Positions 44,368-57,100 of a DNA stretch of 64,000 nt are shown here, piece by piece. Location: positions 310,001 to 374,000 of the forward strand of contig NC_088312.1 of NCBI RefSeq assembly GCF_910592395.1, in the 5' to 3' direction. A model generated the notes under the pieces. The model was given only the letters and a program-made list of their open reading frames with translations. It was not told the DNA's origin and did not search any database. A program made the translations under genes and the position numbers. The stretch comes from Lineus longissimus. Lineage: Eukaryota; Nemertea; Pilidiophora; Heteronemertea; Lineidae. Every line of letters starts with the position of its first letter. Position 1 is the stretch's first letter.

Positions 44368-47165
44368 GGTATCTATCATGATGTCAGCCACTCTCAGTGG
44401 ATGTGATGGTTAACCTAGTTGGCTCTTGACTGATGCCACGGTTTATACCTGTACAGGTATCTATCATGATGTCAGCCACTCTCAGTGGATGTGATGGTTA
44501 ACCTAGTTGGCTCTTGACTGATGCCACGGTTTATACCTGTACAGGTATCTATCATGATGTCAGCCACTCTCAGTGGATGTGATGGTTAACCTAGTTGGCT
44601 CTTGACTGATGCCATGGTTTATACCTGTACAGGTATCTATCATGATGTCAGCCACTCTCAGTGATGTGATGGTTAACCTAGTTGGCTCTTGACTGATGCC
44701 ACGGTTTATACCTGTACAGGTATCTATCATGATGTCAGCCACTCTCAGTGATGTGATGGTTAACCTAGTTGGCTCTTGACTGATGCCATGGTTTATACCT
44801 GTACAGGTATCTATCATGATGTCAGCCACTCTCAGTGATGTGATGGTTAACCTAGTTGGCTCTTGACTGATGCCATGGTTTATACCTGTACAGGTATCTA
44901 TCATGATGTCAGCCACTCTCAGTGATGTGATGGTTAACCTAGTTGGCTCTTGACTGATGCCATGGTTTATACCTGTACAGGTATCTATCATGATGTCAGC
45001 CACTCTCAGTAGATGTGATGGTTAACCTAGTTGGCTCTTGACTGATGCCATGGTTTATACCTGTACAGGTATCTATCATGATGTCAGCCACTCTCAGTGG
45101 ATGTGATGGTTAACCTAGTTGGCTCTTGACTGATGCCATGGTTTATACCTGTACAGGTATCTATCATGATGTCAGCCACTCTCAGTGATGTGATGGTTAA
45201 CCTAGTTGGCTCTTGACTGATGCCATGGTTTATACCTGTACAGGTATCTATCATGATGTCAGCCACTCTCAGTGGATGTGATGGTTAACCTAGTTGGCTC
45301 TTGACTGATGCCATGGTTTATACCTGTACAGGTATCTATCATGATGTCAGCCACTCTCAGTGGATGTGATGGTTAACCTAGTTGGCTCTTGACTGAGCCA
45401 CGGTTTATACCTGTACAGGTATCTATCATGATGTCAGCCACTCTCAGTGGATGTGATGGTTAACCTAGTTGGCTCTTGACTGATGCCATAGTTTATACCT
45501 GTACAGGTATCTATCATGATGTCAGCCACTCTCAGTGATGTGATGGTTAACCTAGTTGGCTCTTGACTGATGCCATGGTTTATACCTGTACAGGTATCTA
45601 TCATGATGTCAGCCACTCTCAGTGGATGTGATGGTTAACCTAGTTGGCTCTTGACTGATGCCATGGTTTATACCTGTACAGGTATCTATCATGATGTCAG
45701 CCACTCGCAGTGATGTGATGGTTAACCTAGTTGGCTCTTGACTGATGCCATGGTTTATACCTGTACAGGTATCTATCATGATGTCAGCCACTCTCAGTGA
45801 TGTGATGGTTAACCTAGTTGGCTCTTGACTGATGCCATGGTTTATACCTGTACAGGTATCTATCATGATGTCAGCCACTCTCAGTGATGTGATGGTTAAC
45901 CTAGTTGGCTCTTGACTGATGCCACGGTGTATACCTGTACAGGTATCTATCATGATGTCAGCCACTCTCAGTGATGTGATGGTTAACCTAGTTGGCTCTT
46001 GACTGATGCCACGGTTTATACCTGTACTGGTATCTATCATGATGTCAGCCACTCTCAGTGGATGTGATGGTTAACCTAGTTGGCTCTTGACTGATGCCAT
46101 GGTTTATACCTGTACAGGTATCTATCATGATGTCAGCCACTCTCAGTGATGTGATGGTTAACCTAGTTGGCTCTTGACTGATGCCATGGTTTATACCTGT
46201 ACAGGTATCTATCATGATGTCAGCCACTCTCAGTGATGTGATGGTTAACCTAGTTGGCTCTTGACTGATGCCACGGTTTATACCTGTACAGGTATCTATC
46301 ATGATGTCAGCCACTCTCAGTTGATGTGATGGTTAACCTAGTTGGCTCTTGACTGATGCCATGGTTTATACCTGTACAGGTATCTATCATGATGTCAGCC
46401 ACTCTCAGTGGATGTGATGGTTAACCTAGTTGGCTCTTGACTGATGCCATGGTTTATACCTGTACAGGTATCTATCATGATGTCAGCCACTCTCAGTGGA
46501 TGTGATGGTTAACCTAGTTGGCTCTTGACTGATGCCATGGTTTATACCTGTACAGGTATCTATCATGATGTCAGCCACTCTCAGTTGATGTGATGGTTAA
46601 CCTAGTTGGCTCTTGACTGATGCCATGGTTTATACCTGTACAGGTATCTATCATGATGTCAGCCACTCTCAGTGGATGTGATGGTTAACCTAGTTGGCTC
46701 TTGACTGATGCCACGGTTTATACCTGTACAGGTATCTATCATGATGTCAGCCACTCTCAGTGGATGTGATGGTTAACCTAGTTGGCTCTTGACTGATGCC
46801 ATGGTTTATACCTGTACAGGTATCTATCATGATGTCAGCCACTCTCAGTGATGTGATGGTTAACCTAGTTGGCTCTTGACTGATGCCATGGTTTATACCT
46901 GTACAGGTATCTATCATGATGTCAGCCACTCTCAGTGATGTGATGGTTAACCTAGTTGGCTCTTGACTGATGCCATGGTTTATACCTGTACAGGTATCTA
47001 TCATGATGTCAGCCACTCTCAGTGATGTGATGGTTAACCTAGTTGGCTCTTGACTGATGCCATGGTTTATACCTGTACAGGTATCTATCATGATGTCAGC
47101 CACTCTCAGTGGATGTGATGGTTAACCTAGTTGGCTCTTGACTGATGCCATGGTGTATACCTGCT
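44368..47165. repeat. 87/88-bp satellite-like array, about 32 copies, each with a 16-bp palindrome
   Basis: ATCTATCATGATGTCAGCCA... recurs from 44371 to 47083. Units are 88 bp (CAGTGGATGTG) or 87 bp (CAGTGATGTG). Runs of 87-bp units keep minus-strand frames open (29-residue repeats) and each 88-bp unit breaks them. The junction between units is the perfect palindrome ATACCTGTACAGGTAT. Confidence 0.97.
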
Positions 47166-48120
47166 CGGTGTTGTGCTGGTAGGAAAACTGCTTTGAAAGC
47201 TTATGTACATTGCAGGTTTATCTTTTCTTTACAAGAATTTGTTTTAAATCTTTGTAACCAGCAATTTCAGAGCTTCGCCCGCAGTATAGCATGACCTGTG
47301 GGTGATTCTAAGACCCAGTTGAAGCTCAGACCAATATCAACTATGCAATTGGAGCTGAGTGCTACTTTCTGGTCTCAGCTTGCACTGGGTCAAACCAATG
47401 AGTCAACCTCGGTGTGTGGGAGAAAGTGGGTTTTTTGGGTGCGACATGATGAAACTGTCCTGGTATCCTGGTAGTTGATGCGCGCACCACCTCCAGATAG
47501 GACGGCAAACACATAACCATTGATTGCTAAACAATACATGTACTGTCAGTTACTGTACATGGTCACCTGTTGGCCATCCAATAACACATGTACAAGACTA
47601 GTGTGCATTGCTCCCAGCACCAGTGTGTTGTTTCATGTCAGTTCAGTGTATTACAAGAGGTGCTAGTTTTCTGTTTAGATGAGTTGGTCAATGTCAGTCT
47701 ATAAGAATAAGATCTGTGGTGACCTGCTCCGGGCCTGGAATGCTGCATGTATAGGACCTCTAGACTCTCTGAGTATGACCAGATCTGTGATATGATACCT
47801 TGGGCTTGAGAGCATTAGTTTGAACGTGCCATTGCTGGCTTGATTGATCTTCTATAGTCAACAACATTTGATATTGGGATCGTCCTCACCAATAACGAGA
47901 ATGAGAGGGGGGAGGGTTAAAGTTTTATTCTCATATGCTATTCCAGGCCTGGGGCATGCGTATTCATATTTGGATTTCGTTTTGTCCAATGGTTTTCTGT
48001 CCTGTATACTGTAGATGACCATTACTATCCGCAATATTTGCATAAAGATGCAATAGTAATTGTAAATAGAACAGTAAATAAAGTCAGTGTGTTTTTAATC
48101 GATTTGTGATCTCTTCATTA
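47166..48120. other. spacer between arrays, with distal poly(A) signal
   Basis: No gene recognised. AATAAA at 48077-48082 followed by a GT-rich stretch (GTCAGTGTGTTTTT) is a good 3'-end signal on the + strand and could end a long USP6NL transcript. Confidence 0.5.
48077..48082 (+). terminator. possible distal poly(A) signal
   Basis: AATAAA with a downstream GT-rich element, about 40 bp before the 70-bp array. If used by USP6NL, the 3' UTR would be about 5.9 kb and would include the 87/88-bp array. Confidence 0.4.
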
Positions 48121-51100
48121 TTGCTCCATCGTCTTGCCATCATGGTGAGAGAGAGAGATGTGACAGTCAGAACCAGACCAATGCCGGCCTGGCTGCTCCA
48201 CCCTCTTGCCAGCGTAGTGAGAGAGAGTTGAGACAGTCACAATCAGAAAGACTTGAGCCTGGCTGCTCCACCCTCTTGCCAGCGTAGTGAGAGAGAGTTG
48301 AGACAGTCACAATCAGAAAGACTCCAGCCTGGCTGCTCCACCCTCTTGCCAGCGTAGTGAGAGAGAGTTGAGACAATCACAATCAGAAAGACTCCAGCCT
48401 GGCTGCTCCACCCTCTTGCCAGCGTGGTGAGAGAGAGTTGAGACAATCACAATCAGAAAGACTCGAGCCTGGCTGCTCCACCCTCTTGCCAGCGTAGTGA
48501 GAGAGAGTTGAGACAGTCACAATCAGAAAGACTCGAGCCTGGCTGCTCCACCCTCTTGCCAGCGTAGTGAGAGAGAGTTGAGACAGTCACAATCAGAAAG
48601 ACTCCAGCCTATCTACTCCACCCTCTTGCCAGCGTGGTGAGAGAGAGTTGAGACAATCACAATCAGAAAGACTCGAGCCTGGCTGCTCCACCCTCTTGCC
48701 AGCGTAGTGAGAGAGAGTTGAGATGGTCACAATCAGAAAGACTCCAGCCTGGCTGCTCCACCCTCTTGCCAGCGTAGTGAGAGAGAGTTGAGACAATCAC
48801 AATCAGAAAGACTCGAGCCTGGCTGCTCCACCCTCTTGCCAGCGTGGTGAGAGAGAGTTGAGATGGTCACAATCAGAAAGACTCCAGCCTGGCTGCTCCA
48901 CCCTCTTGCCAGCGTAGTGAGAGAGAGTTGAGATGGTCACAATCAGACAGACTCGAGCCTGGCTGCTCCACTCTCTTGCCAGCGTAGTGAGAGAGAGTTG
49001 AGATGGTCACAATCAGACAGACTCCAGCCTGGCTGCTCCACCCTCTTGCCAGCGTAGTGAGAGAGAGTTGAGATGGTCACAATCAGACAGACTCGAGCCT
49101 GGCTGCTCCACTCTCTTGCCAGCGTAGTGAGAGAGAGTTGAGATGGTCACAATCAGAAAGACTCCAGCCTGGCTGCTCCACCCTCTTGCCAGCGTAGTGA
49201 GAGAGAGTTGAGATGGTCACAATCAGACAGACTCGAGCCTGGCTGCTCCACTCTCTTGCCAGCGTAGTGAGAGAGAGTTGAGATGGTCACAATCAGACAG
49301 ACTCCAGCCTGGCTGCTCCACTCTCTTGCCAGCGTAGTGAGAGAGAGTTGAGACAATCACAATCAGACAGACTCCAGCCTGGCTGCTCCACCCTCTTGCC
49401 AGCGTAGTGAGAGAGAGTTGAGACAATCACAATCAGAAAGACTCCAGCCTGGCTGCTCCACCCTCTTGCCAGCGTAGTGAGAGAGAGTTGAGATGGCCAC
49501 AATCAGAAAGACTCCAGCCTGGCTGCTCCACCCTCTTGCCAGCGCGGTGAGAGAGAGTTGAGACAGTCACAATCAGAAAGACTCCAGCCTGGCTGCTCCA
49601 CTCTCTTGCCAGCGTAGTGAGAGAGAGTTGAGACAGTCACAATCAGACAGACTCCAGCCTGGCTGCTCCACCCTCTTGCCAGCGTAGTGAGAGAGAGTTG
49701 AGACAGTCACAATCAGACAGACTCCAGCCTGGCTGCTCCACCCTCTTGCCAGCGTGGTGAGAGAGAGTTGAGACAGTCACAATCAGAAAGACTCGAGCCT
49801 GGCTGCTCCACTCTCTTGCCAGCGTAGTGAGAGAGAGTTGAGATGGTCACAATCAGACAGACTCCAGCCTGGCTGCTCCACTCTCTTGCCAGCGTAGTGA
49901 GAGAGAGTTGAGACAATCACAATCAGAAAGACTCCAGCCTGGCTGCTCCACCCTCTTGCCAGCGTGGTGAGAGAGAGTTGAGATGGTCACAATCAGAAAG
50001 ACTCGAGCCTGGCTGCTCCACCCTCTTGCCAGCGTAGTGAGAGAGAGTTGAGATGGTCACAATCAGAAAGACTCCAGCCTGGCTGCTCCACCCTCTTGCC
50101 AGCGTGGTGAGAGAGAGTTGAGACAATCACAATCAGAAAGACTCCAGCCTGGCTGCTCCACCCTCTTGCCAGCGTAGTGAGAGAGAGTTGAGATGGTCAC
50201 AATCAGAAAGACTCCAGCCTGGCTGCTCCACCCTCTTGCCAGCGTAGTGAGAGAGAGTTGAGATGGTCACAATCAGAAAGACTCGAGCCTGGCTGCTCCA
50301 CCCTCTTGCCAGCGTAGTGAGAGAGAGTTGAGACAGTCACAATCAGAAAGACTCCAGCCTGGCTGCTCCACCCTCTTGCCAGCGTAGTGAGAGAGAGTTG
50401 AGATGGTCACAATCAGAAAGACTCCAGCCTGGCTGCTCCACCCTCTTGCCAGCGTAGTGAGAGAGAGTTGAGACAATCACAATCAGAAAGACTCCAGCCT
50501 GGCTGCTCCACCCTCTTGCCAGCGTGGTGAGAGAGAGTTGAGATGGTCACAATCAGAAAGACTCCAGCCTGGCTGCTCCACTCTCTTGCCAGCGTAGTGA
50601 GAGAGAGTTGAGACAGTCACAATCAGAAAGACTCCAGCCTGGCTGCTCCACCCTCTTGCCAGCGTAGTGAGAGAGAGTTGAGATGGTCACAATAAGAAAG
50701 ACTCGAGCCTGGCTGCTCCACCCTCTTGCCAGCGTAGTGAGAGAGAGTTGAGACAGTCACAATCAGAAAGACTCCAGCCTGGCTGCTCCACCCTCTTGCC
50801 AGCGTAGTGAGAGAGAGTTGAGACAGTCACAATCAGACAGACTCCAGCCTGGCTGCTCCACCCTCTTGCCAGCGTAGTGAGAGAGAGTTGAGATGGTCAC
50901 AATCAGAAAGACTCCAGCCTGGCTGCTCCACCCTCTTGCCAGCGTAGTGAGAGAGAGTTGAGATGGTCACAATCAGAAAGACTCGAGCCTGGCTGCTCCA
51001 CCCTCTTGCCAGCGTAGTGAGAGAGAGTTGAGACAGTCACAATCAGAAAGACTCCAGCCTGGCTGCTCCACCCTCTTGCCAGCGTGGTGTGAGAGAGTTG

Positions 51101-54100
51101 AGACAATCACAATCAGAAAGACTCCAGCCTGGCTGCTCCACCCTCTTGCCAGCGTAGTGAGAGAGAGTTGAGATGGTCACAATCAGAAAGACTCGAGCCT
51201 GGCTGCTCCACCCTCTTGCCAGCGTAGTGAGAGAGAGTTGAGATGGTCACAATCAGAAAGACTCCAGCCTGGCTGCTCCACCCTCTTGCCAGCGTAGTGA
51301 GAGAGAGTTGAGATGGTCACAATCAGAAAGACTCCAGCCTGGCTGCTCCACCCTCTTGCCAGCGTGGTGAGAGAGAGTTGAGATGGTCACAATCAGAAAG
51401 ACTCCAGCCTGGCTGCTCCACCCTCTTGCCAGCGTGGTGAGAGAGTTGAGATGGTCACAATCAGAAAGACTCCAGCCTGGCTGCTCCACCCTCTTGCCAG
51501 CGTAGTGAGAGAGAGTTGAGACAATCACAATCAGAAAGACTCCAGCCTGGCTGCTCCACCCTCTTGCCAGCGTGGTGAGAGAGAGTTGAGATGGTCACAA
51601 TCAGAAAGACTCCAGCCTGGCTGCTCCACCCTCTTGCCAGCGTGGTGAGAGAGTTGAGATGGTCACAATCAGAAAGACTCGAGCCTGGCTGCTCCACCCT
51701 CTTGCCAGCGTGGTGAGAGAGAGTTGAGACAGTCACAATCAGACAGACTCCAGCCTGGCTGCTCCACCCTCTTGCCAGCGTAGTGAGAGAGAGTTGAGAC
51801 AATCACAATCAGAAAGACTCGAGCCTGGCTGCTCCACCCTCTTGCCAGCGTGGTGAGAGAGTTGAGATGGTCACAATCAGACAGACTCCAGCCTGGCTGC
51901 TCCACCCTCTTGCCAGCGTGGTGAGAGAGAGTTGAGATGGTCACAATCAGACAGACTCCAGCCTGGCTGCTCCACCCTCTTGCCAGCGTAGTGAGAGAGA
52001 GTTGAGATGGTCACAATCAGACAGACTCGAGCCTGGCTGCTCCACTCTCTTGCCAGCGTGGTGAGAGAGAGTTGAGACAATCACAATCAGAAAGACTCCA
52101 GCCTGGCTGCTCCACCCTCTTGCCAGCGTGGTGAGAGAGAGTTGAGACAATCACAATCAGAAAGACTCCAGCCTGGCTGCTCCACCCTCTTGCCAGCGTG
52201 GTGAGAGAGAGTTGAGACAATCACAATCAGAAAGACTCCAGCCTGGCTGCTCCACCCTCTTGCCAGCGTGGTGAGAGAGAGTTGAGACAATCACAATCAG
52301 AAAGACTCCAGCCTGGCTGCTCCACCCTCTTGCCAGCGTAGTGAGAGAGAGTTGAGATGGTCACAATCAGAAAGACTCCAGCCTGGCTGCTCCACCCTCT
52401 TGCCAGCGTGGTGAGAGAGAGTTGAGATGGTCACAATCAGAAAGACTCGAGCCTGGCTGCTCCACCCTCTTGCCAGCGTGGTGAGAGAGAGTTGAGATGG
52501 TCACAATCAGACAGACTCGAGCCTGGCTGCTCCACCCTCTTGCCAGCGTGGTGAGAGAGAGTTGAGACAGTCACAATCAGAAAGACTCGAGCCTGGCTGC
52601 TCCACTCTCTTGCCAGCGTAGTGAGAGAGAGTTGAGATGGTCACAATCAGAAAGACTCCAGCCTGGCTGCTCCACTCTCTTGCCAGCGTAGTGAGAGAGA
52701 GTTGAGACAGTCACAATCAGACAGACTCCAGCCTGGCTGCTCCACCCTCTTGCCAGCGTAGTGAGAGAGAGTTGAGACAGTCACAATCAGACAGACTCCA
52801 GCCTGGCTGCTCCACCCTCTTGCCAGCGTGGTGAGAGAGAGTTGAGACAGTCACAATCAGAAAGACTCGAGCCTGGCTGCTCCACTCTCTTGCCAGCGTA
52901 GTGAGAGAGAGTTGAGATGGTCACAATCAGACAGACTCCAGCCTGGCTGCTCCACTCTCTTGCCAGCGTAGTGAGAGAGAGTTGAGACAATCACAATCAG
53001 AAAGACTCCAGCCTGGCTGCTCCACCCTCTTGCCAGCGTGGTGAGAGAGAGTTGAGATGGTCACAATCAGAAAGACTCGAGCCTGGCTGCTCCACCCTCT
53101 TGCCAGCGTAGTGAGAGAGAGTTGAGATGGTCACAATCAGAAAGACTCCAGCCTGGCTGCTCCACCCTCTTGCCAGCGTGGTGAGAGAGAGTTGAGACAA
53201 TCACAATCAGAAAGACTCCAGCCTGGCTGCTCCACCCTCTTGCCAGCGTAGTGAGAGAGAGTTGAGATGGTCACAATCAGAAAGACTCCAGCCTGGCTGC
53301 TCCACCCTCTTGCCAGCGTAGTGAGAGAGAGTTGAGATGGTCACAATCAGAAAGACTCCAGCCTGGCTGCTCCACCCTCTTGCCAGCGTAGTGAGAGAGA
53401 GTTGAGACAATCACAATCAGAAAGACTCGAGCCTGGCTGCTCCACCCTCTTGCCAGCGTGGTGAGAGAGAGTTGAGATGGTCACAATCAGAAAGACTCCA
53501 GCCTGGCTGCTCCACCCTCTTGCCAGCGTAGTGAGAGAGAGTTGAGACAATCACAATCAGAAAGACTCGAGCCTGGCTGCTCCACCCTCTTGCCAGCGTG
53601 GTGAGAGAGAGTTGAGATGGTCACAATCAGAAAGACTCCAGCCTGGCTGCTCCACCCTCTTGCCAGCGTAGTGAGAGAGAGTTGAGATGGTCACAATCAG
53701 ACAGACTCGAGCCTGGCTGCTCCACTCTCTTGCCAGCGTAGTGAGAGAGAGTTGAGATGGTCACAATCAGACAGACTCCAGCCTGGCTGCTCCACCCTCT
53801 TGCCAGCGTAGTGAGAGAGAGTTGAGATGGTCACAATCAGACAGACTCGAGCCTGGCTGCTCCACTCTCTTGCCAGCGTAGTGAGAGAGAGTTGAGATGG
53901 TCACAATCAGAAAGACTCCAGCCTGGCTGCTCCACCCTCTTGCCAGCGTAGTGAGAGAGAGTTGAGATGGTCACAATCAGACAGACTCGAGCCTGGCTGC
54001 TCCACCCTCTTGCCAGCGTAGTGAGAGAGAGTTGAGATGGTCACAATCAGACAGACTCGAGCCTGGCTGCTCCACTCTCTTGCCAGCGTAGTGAGAGAGA

Positions 54101-57100
54101 GTTGAGATGGTCACAATCAGACAGACTCCAGCCTGGCTGCTCCACTCTCTTGCCAGCGTAGTGAGAGAGAGTTGAGACAATCACAATCAGACAGACTCCA
54201 GCCTGGCTGCTCCACCCTCTTGCCAGCGTAGTGAGAGAGAGTTGAGACAATCACAATCAGAAAGACTCCAGCCTGGCTGCTCCACCCTCTTGCCAGCGTA
54301 GTGAGAGAGAGTTGAGATGGCCACAATCAGAAAGACTCCAGCCTGGCTGCTCCACCCTCTTGCCAGCGTGGTGAGAGAGAGTTGAGACAGTCACAATCAG
54401 AAAGACTCCAGCCTGGCTGCTCCACTCTCTTGCCAGCGTAGTGAGAGAGAGTTGAGACAGTCACAATCAGACAGACTCCAGCCTGGCTGCTCCACCCTCT
54501 TGCCAGCGTAGTGAGAGAGAGTTGAGACAGTCACAATCAGACAGACTCCAGCCTGGCTGCTCCACCCTCTTGCCAGCGTGGTGAGAGAGAGTTGAGACAG
54601 TCACAATCAGAAAGACTCGAGCCTGGCTGCTCCACTCTCTTGCCAGCGTAGTGAGAGAGAGTTGAGATGGTCACAATCAGACAGACTCCAGCCTGGCTGC
54701 TCCACTCTCTTGCCAGCGTAGTGAGAGAGAGTTGAGACAATCACAATCAGAAAGACTCCAGCCTGGCTGCTCCACCCTCTTGCCAGCGTGGTGAGAGAGA
54801 GTTGAGATGGTCACAATCAGAAAGACTCGAGCCTGGCTGCTCCACCCTCTTGCCAGCGTAGTGAGAGAGAGTTGAGATGGTCACAATCAGAAAGACTCCA
54901 GCCTGGCTGCTCCACCCTCTTGCCAGCGTGGTGAGAGAGAGTTGAGACAATCACAATCAGAAAGACTCCAGCCTGGCTGCTCCACCCTCTTGCCAGCGTA
55001 GTGAGAGAGAGTTGAGATGGTCACAATCAGAAAGACTCCAGCCTGGCTGCTCCACCCTCTTGCCAGCGTAGTGAGAGAGAGTTGAGATGGTCACAATCAG
55101 AAAGACTCGAGCCTGGCTGCTCCACCCTCTTGCCAGCGTGGTGAGAGAGAGTTGAGACAGTCACAATCAGAAAGACTCCAGCCTGGCTGCTCCACCCTCT
55201 TGCCAGCGTAGTGAGAGAGAGTTGAGATGGTCACAATCAGAAAGACTCCAGCCTGGCTGCTCCACCCTCTTGCCAGCGTAGTGAGAGAGAGTTGAGACAA
55301 TCACAATCAGAAAGACTCCAGCCTGGCTGCTCCACCCTCTTGCCAGCGTGGTGAGAGAGAGTTGAGATGGTCACAATCAGAAAGACTCCAGCCTGGCTGC
55401 TCCACTCTCTTGCCAGCGTAGTGAGAGAGAGTTGAGACAGTCACAATCAGAAAGACTCCAGCCTGGCTGCTCCACCCTCTTGCCAGCGTAGTGAGAGAGA
55501 GTTGAGATGGTCACAATCAGAAAGACTCGAGCCTGGCTGCTCCACCCTCTTGCCAGCGTAGTGAGAGAGAGTTGAGACAGTCACAATCAGAAAGACTCCA
55601 GCCTGGCTGCTCCACCCTCTTGCCAGCGTAGTGAGAGAGAGTTGAGACAGTCACAATCAGACAGACTCCAGCCTGGCTGCTCCACCCTCTTGCCAGCGTA
55701 GTGAGAGAGAGTTGAGATGGTCACAATCAGAAAGACTCCAGCCTGGCTGCTCCACCCTCTTGCCAGCGTAGTGAGAGAGAGTTGAGATGGTCACAATCAG
55801 AAAGACTCGAGCCTGGCTGCTCCACCCTCTTGCCAGCGTAGTGAGAGAGAGTTGAGACAGTCACAATCAGAAAGACTCCAGCCTGGCTGCTCCACCCTCT
55901 TGCCAGCGTGGTGTGAGAGAGTTGAGACAATCACAATCAGAAAGACTCCAGCCTGGCTGCTCCACCCTCTTGCCAGCGTAGTGAGAGAGAGTTGAGATGG
56001 TCACAATCAGAAAGACTCGAGCCTGGCTGCTCCACCCTCTTGCCAGCGTGGTGAGAGAGAGTTGAGATGGTCACAATCAGAAAGACTCCAGCCTGGCTGC
56101 TCCACCCTCTTGCCAGCGTGGTGAGAGAGTTGAGATGGTCACAATCAGAAAGACTCGAGCCTGGCTGCTCCACCCTCTTGCCAGCGTGGTGAGAGAGAGT
56201 TGAGACAGTCACAATCAGACAGACTCCAGCCTGGCTGCTCCACCCTCTTGCCAGCGTAGTGAGAGAGAGTTGAGACAATCACAATCAGAAAGACTCGAGC
56301 CTGGCTGCTCCACCCTCTTGCCAGCGTGGTGAGAGAGTTGAGATGGTCACAATCAGACAGACTCCAGCCTGGCTGCTCCACCCTCTTGCCAGCGTGGTGA
56401 GAGAGAGTTGAGATGGTCACAATCAGACAGACTCCAGCCTGGCTGCTCCACCCTCTTGCCAGCGTAGTGAGAGAGAGTTGAGATGGTCACAATCAGAAAG
56501 ACTCCAGCCTGGCTGCTCCACTCTCTTGCCAGCGTGGTGAGAGAGAGTTGAGACAATCACAATCAGAAAGACTCCAGCCTGGCTGCTCCACTCTCTTGCC
56601 AGCGTAGTGAGAGAGAGTTGAGAGTTGAGACAATCACAATCAGAAAGACTCCAGCCTGGCTGCTCCACCCTCTTGCCAGCGTGGTGAGAGAGAGTTGGGA
56701 CAGTCACAATCAGAAAGACTCCAGCCTGGCTGCTCCACCCTCTTGCCAGCGTGGTGAGAGAGAGTTGAGATGGTCACAATCAGAAAGACTCGAGCCTGGC
56801 TGCTCCACCCTCTTGCCAGCGTGGTGAGAGAGAGTTGAGATGGTCACAATCAGACAGACTCGAGCCTGGCTGCTCCACCCTCTTGCCAGCGTAGTGAGAG
56901 AGAGTTGAGACAGTCACAATCGGAAAGACTCCAGCCTGGCTGCTCCACCCTCTTGCCAGCGTGGTGAGAGAGAGTTGAGACAGTCACAATCGGAAAGACT
57001 CCAGCCTGGCTGCTCCACCCTCTTGCCAGCGTAGTGAGAGAGAGTTGAGACAATCACAATCAGAAAGACTCGAGCCTGGCTGCTCCACCCTCTTGCCAGC

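Noticed and set aside
44560-47103. MADIMIDTCTGIN-type minus-strand repeat peptides
   Set aside because: Readings of the 87-bp units, ended by each 88-bp unit; no start context or independent exon.
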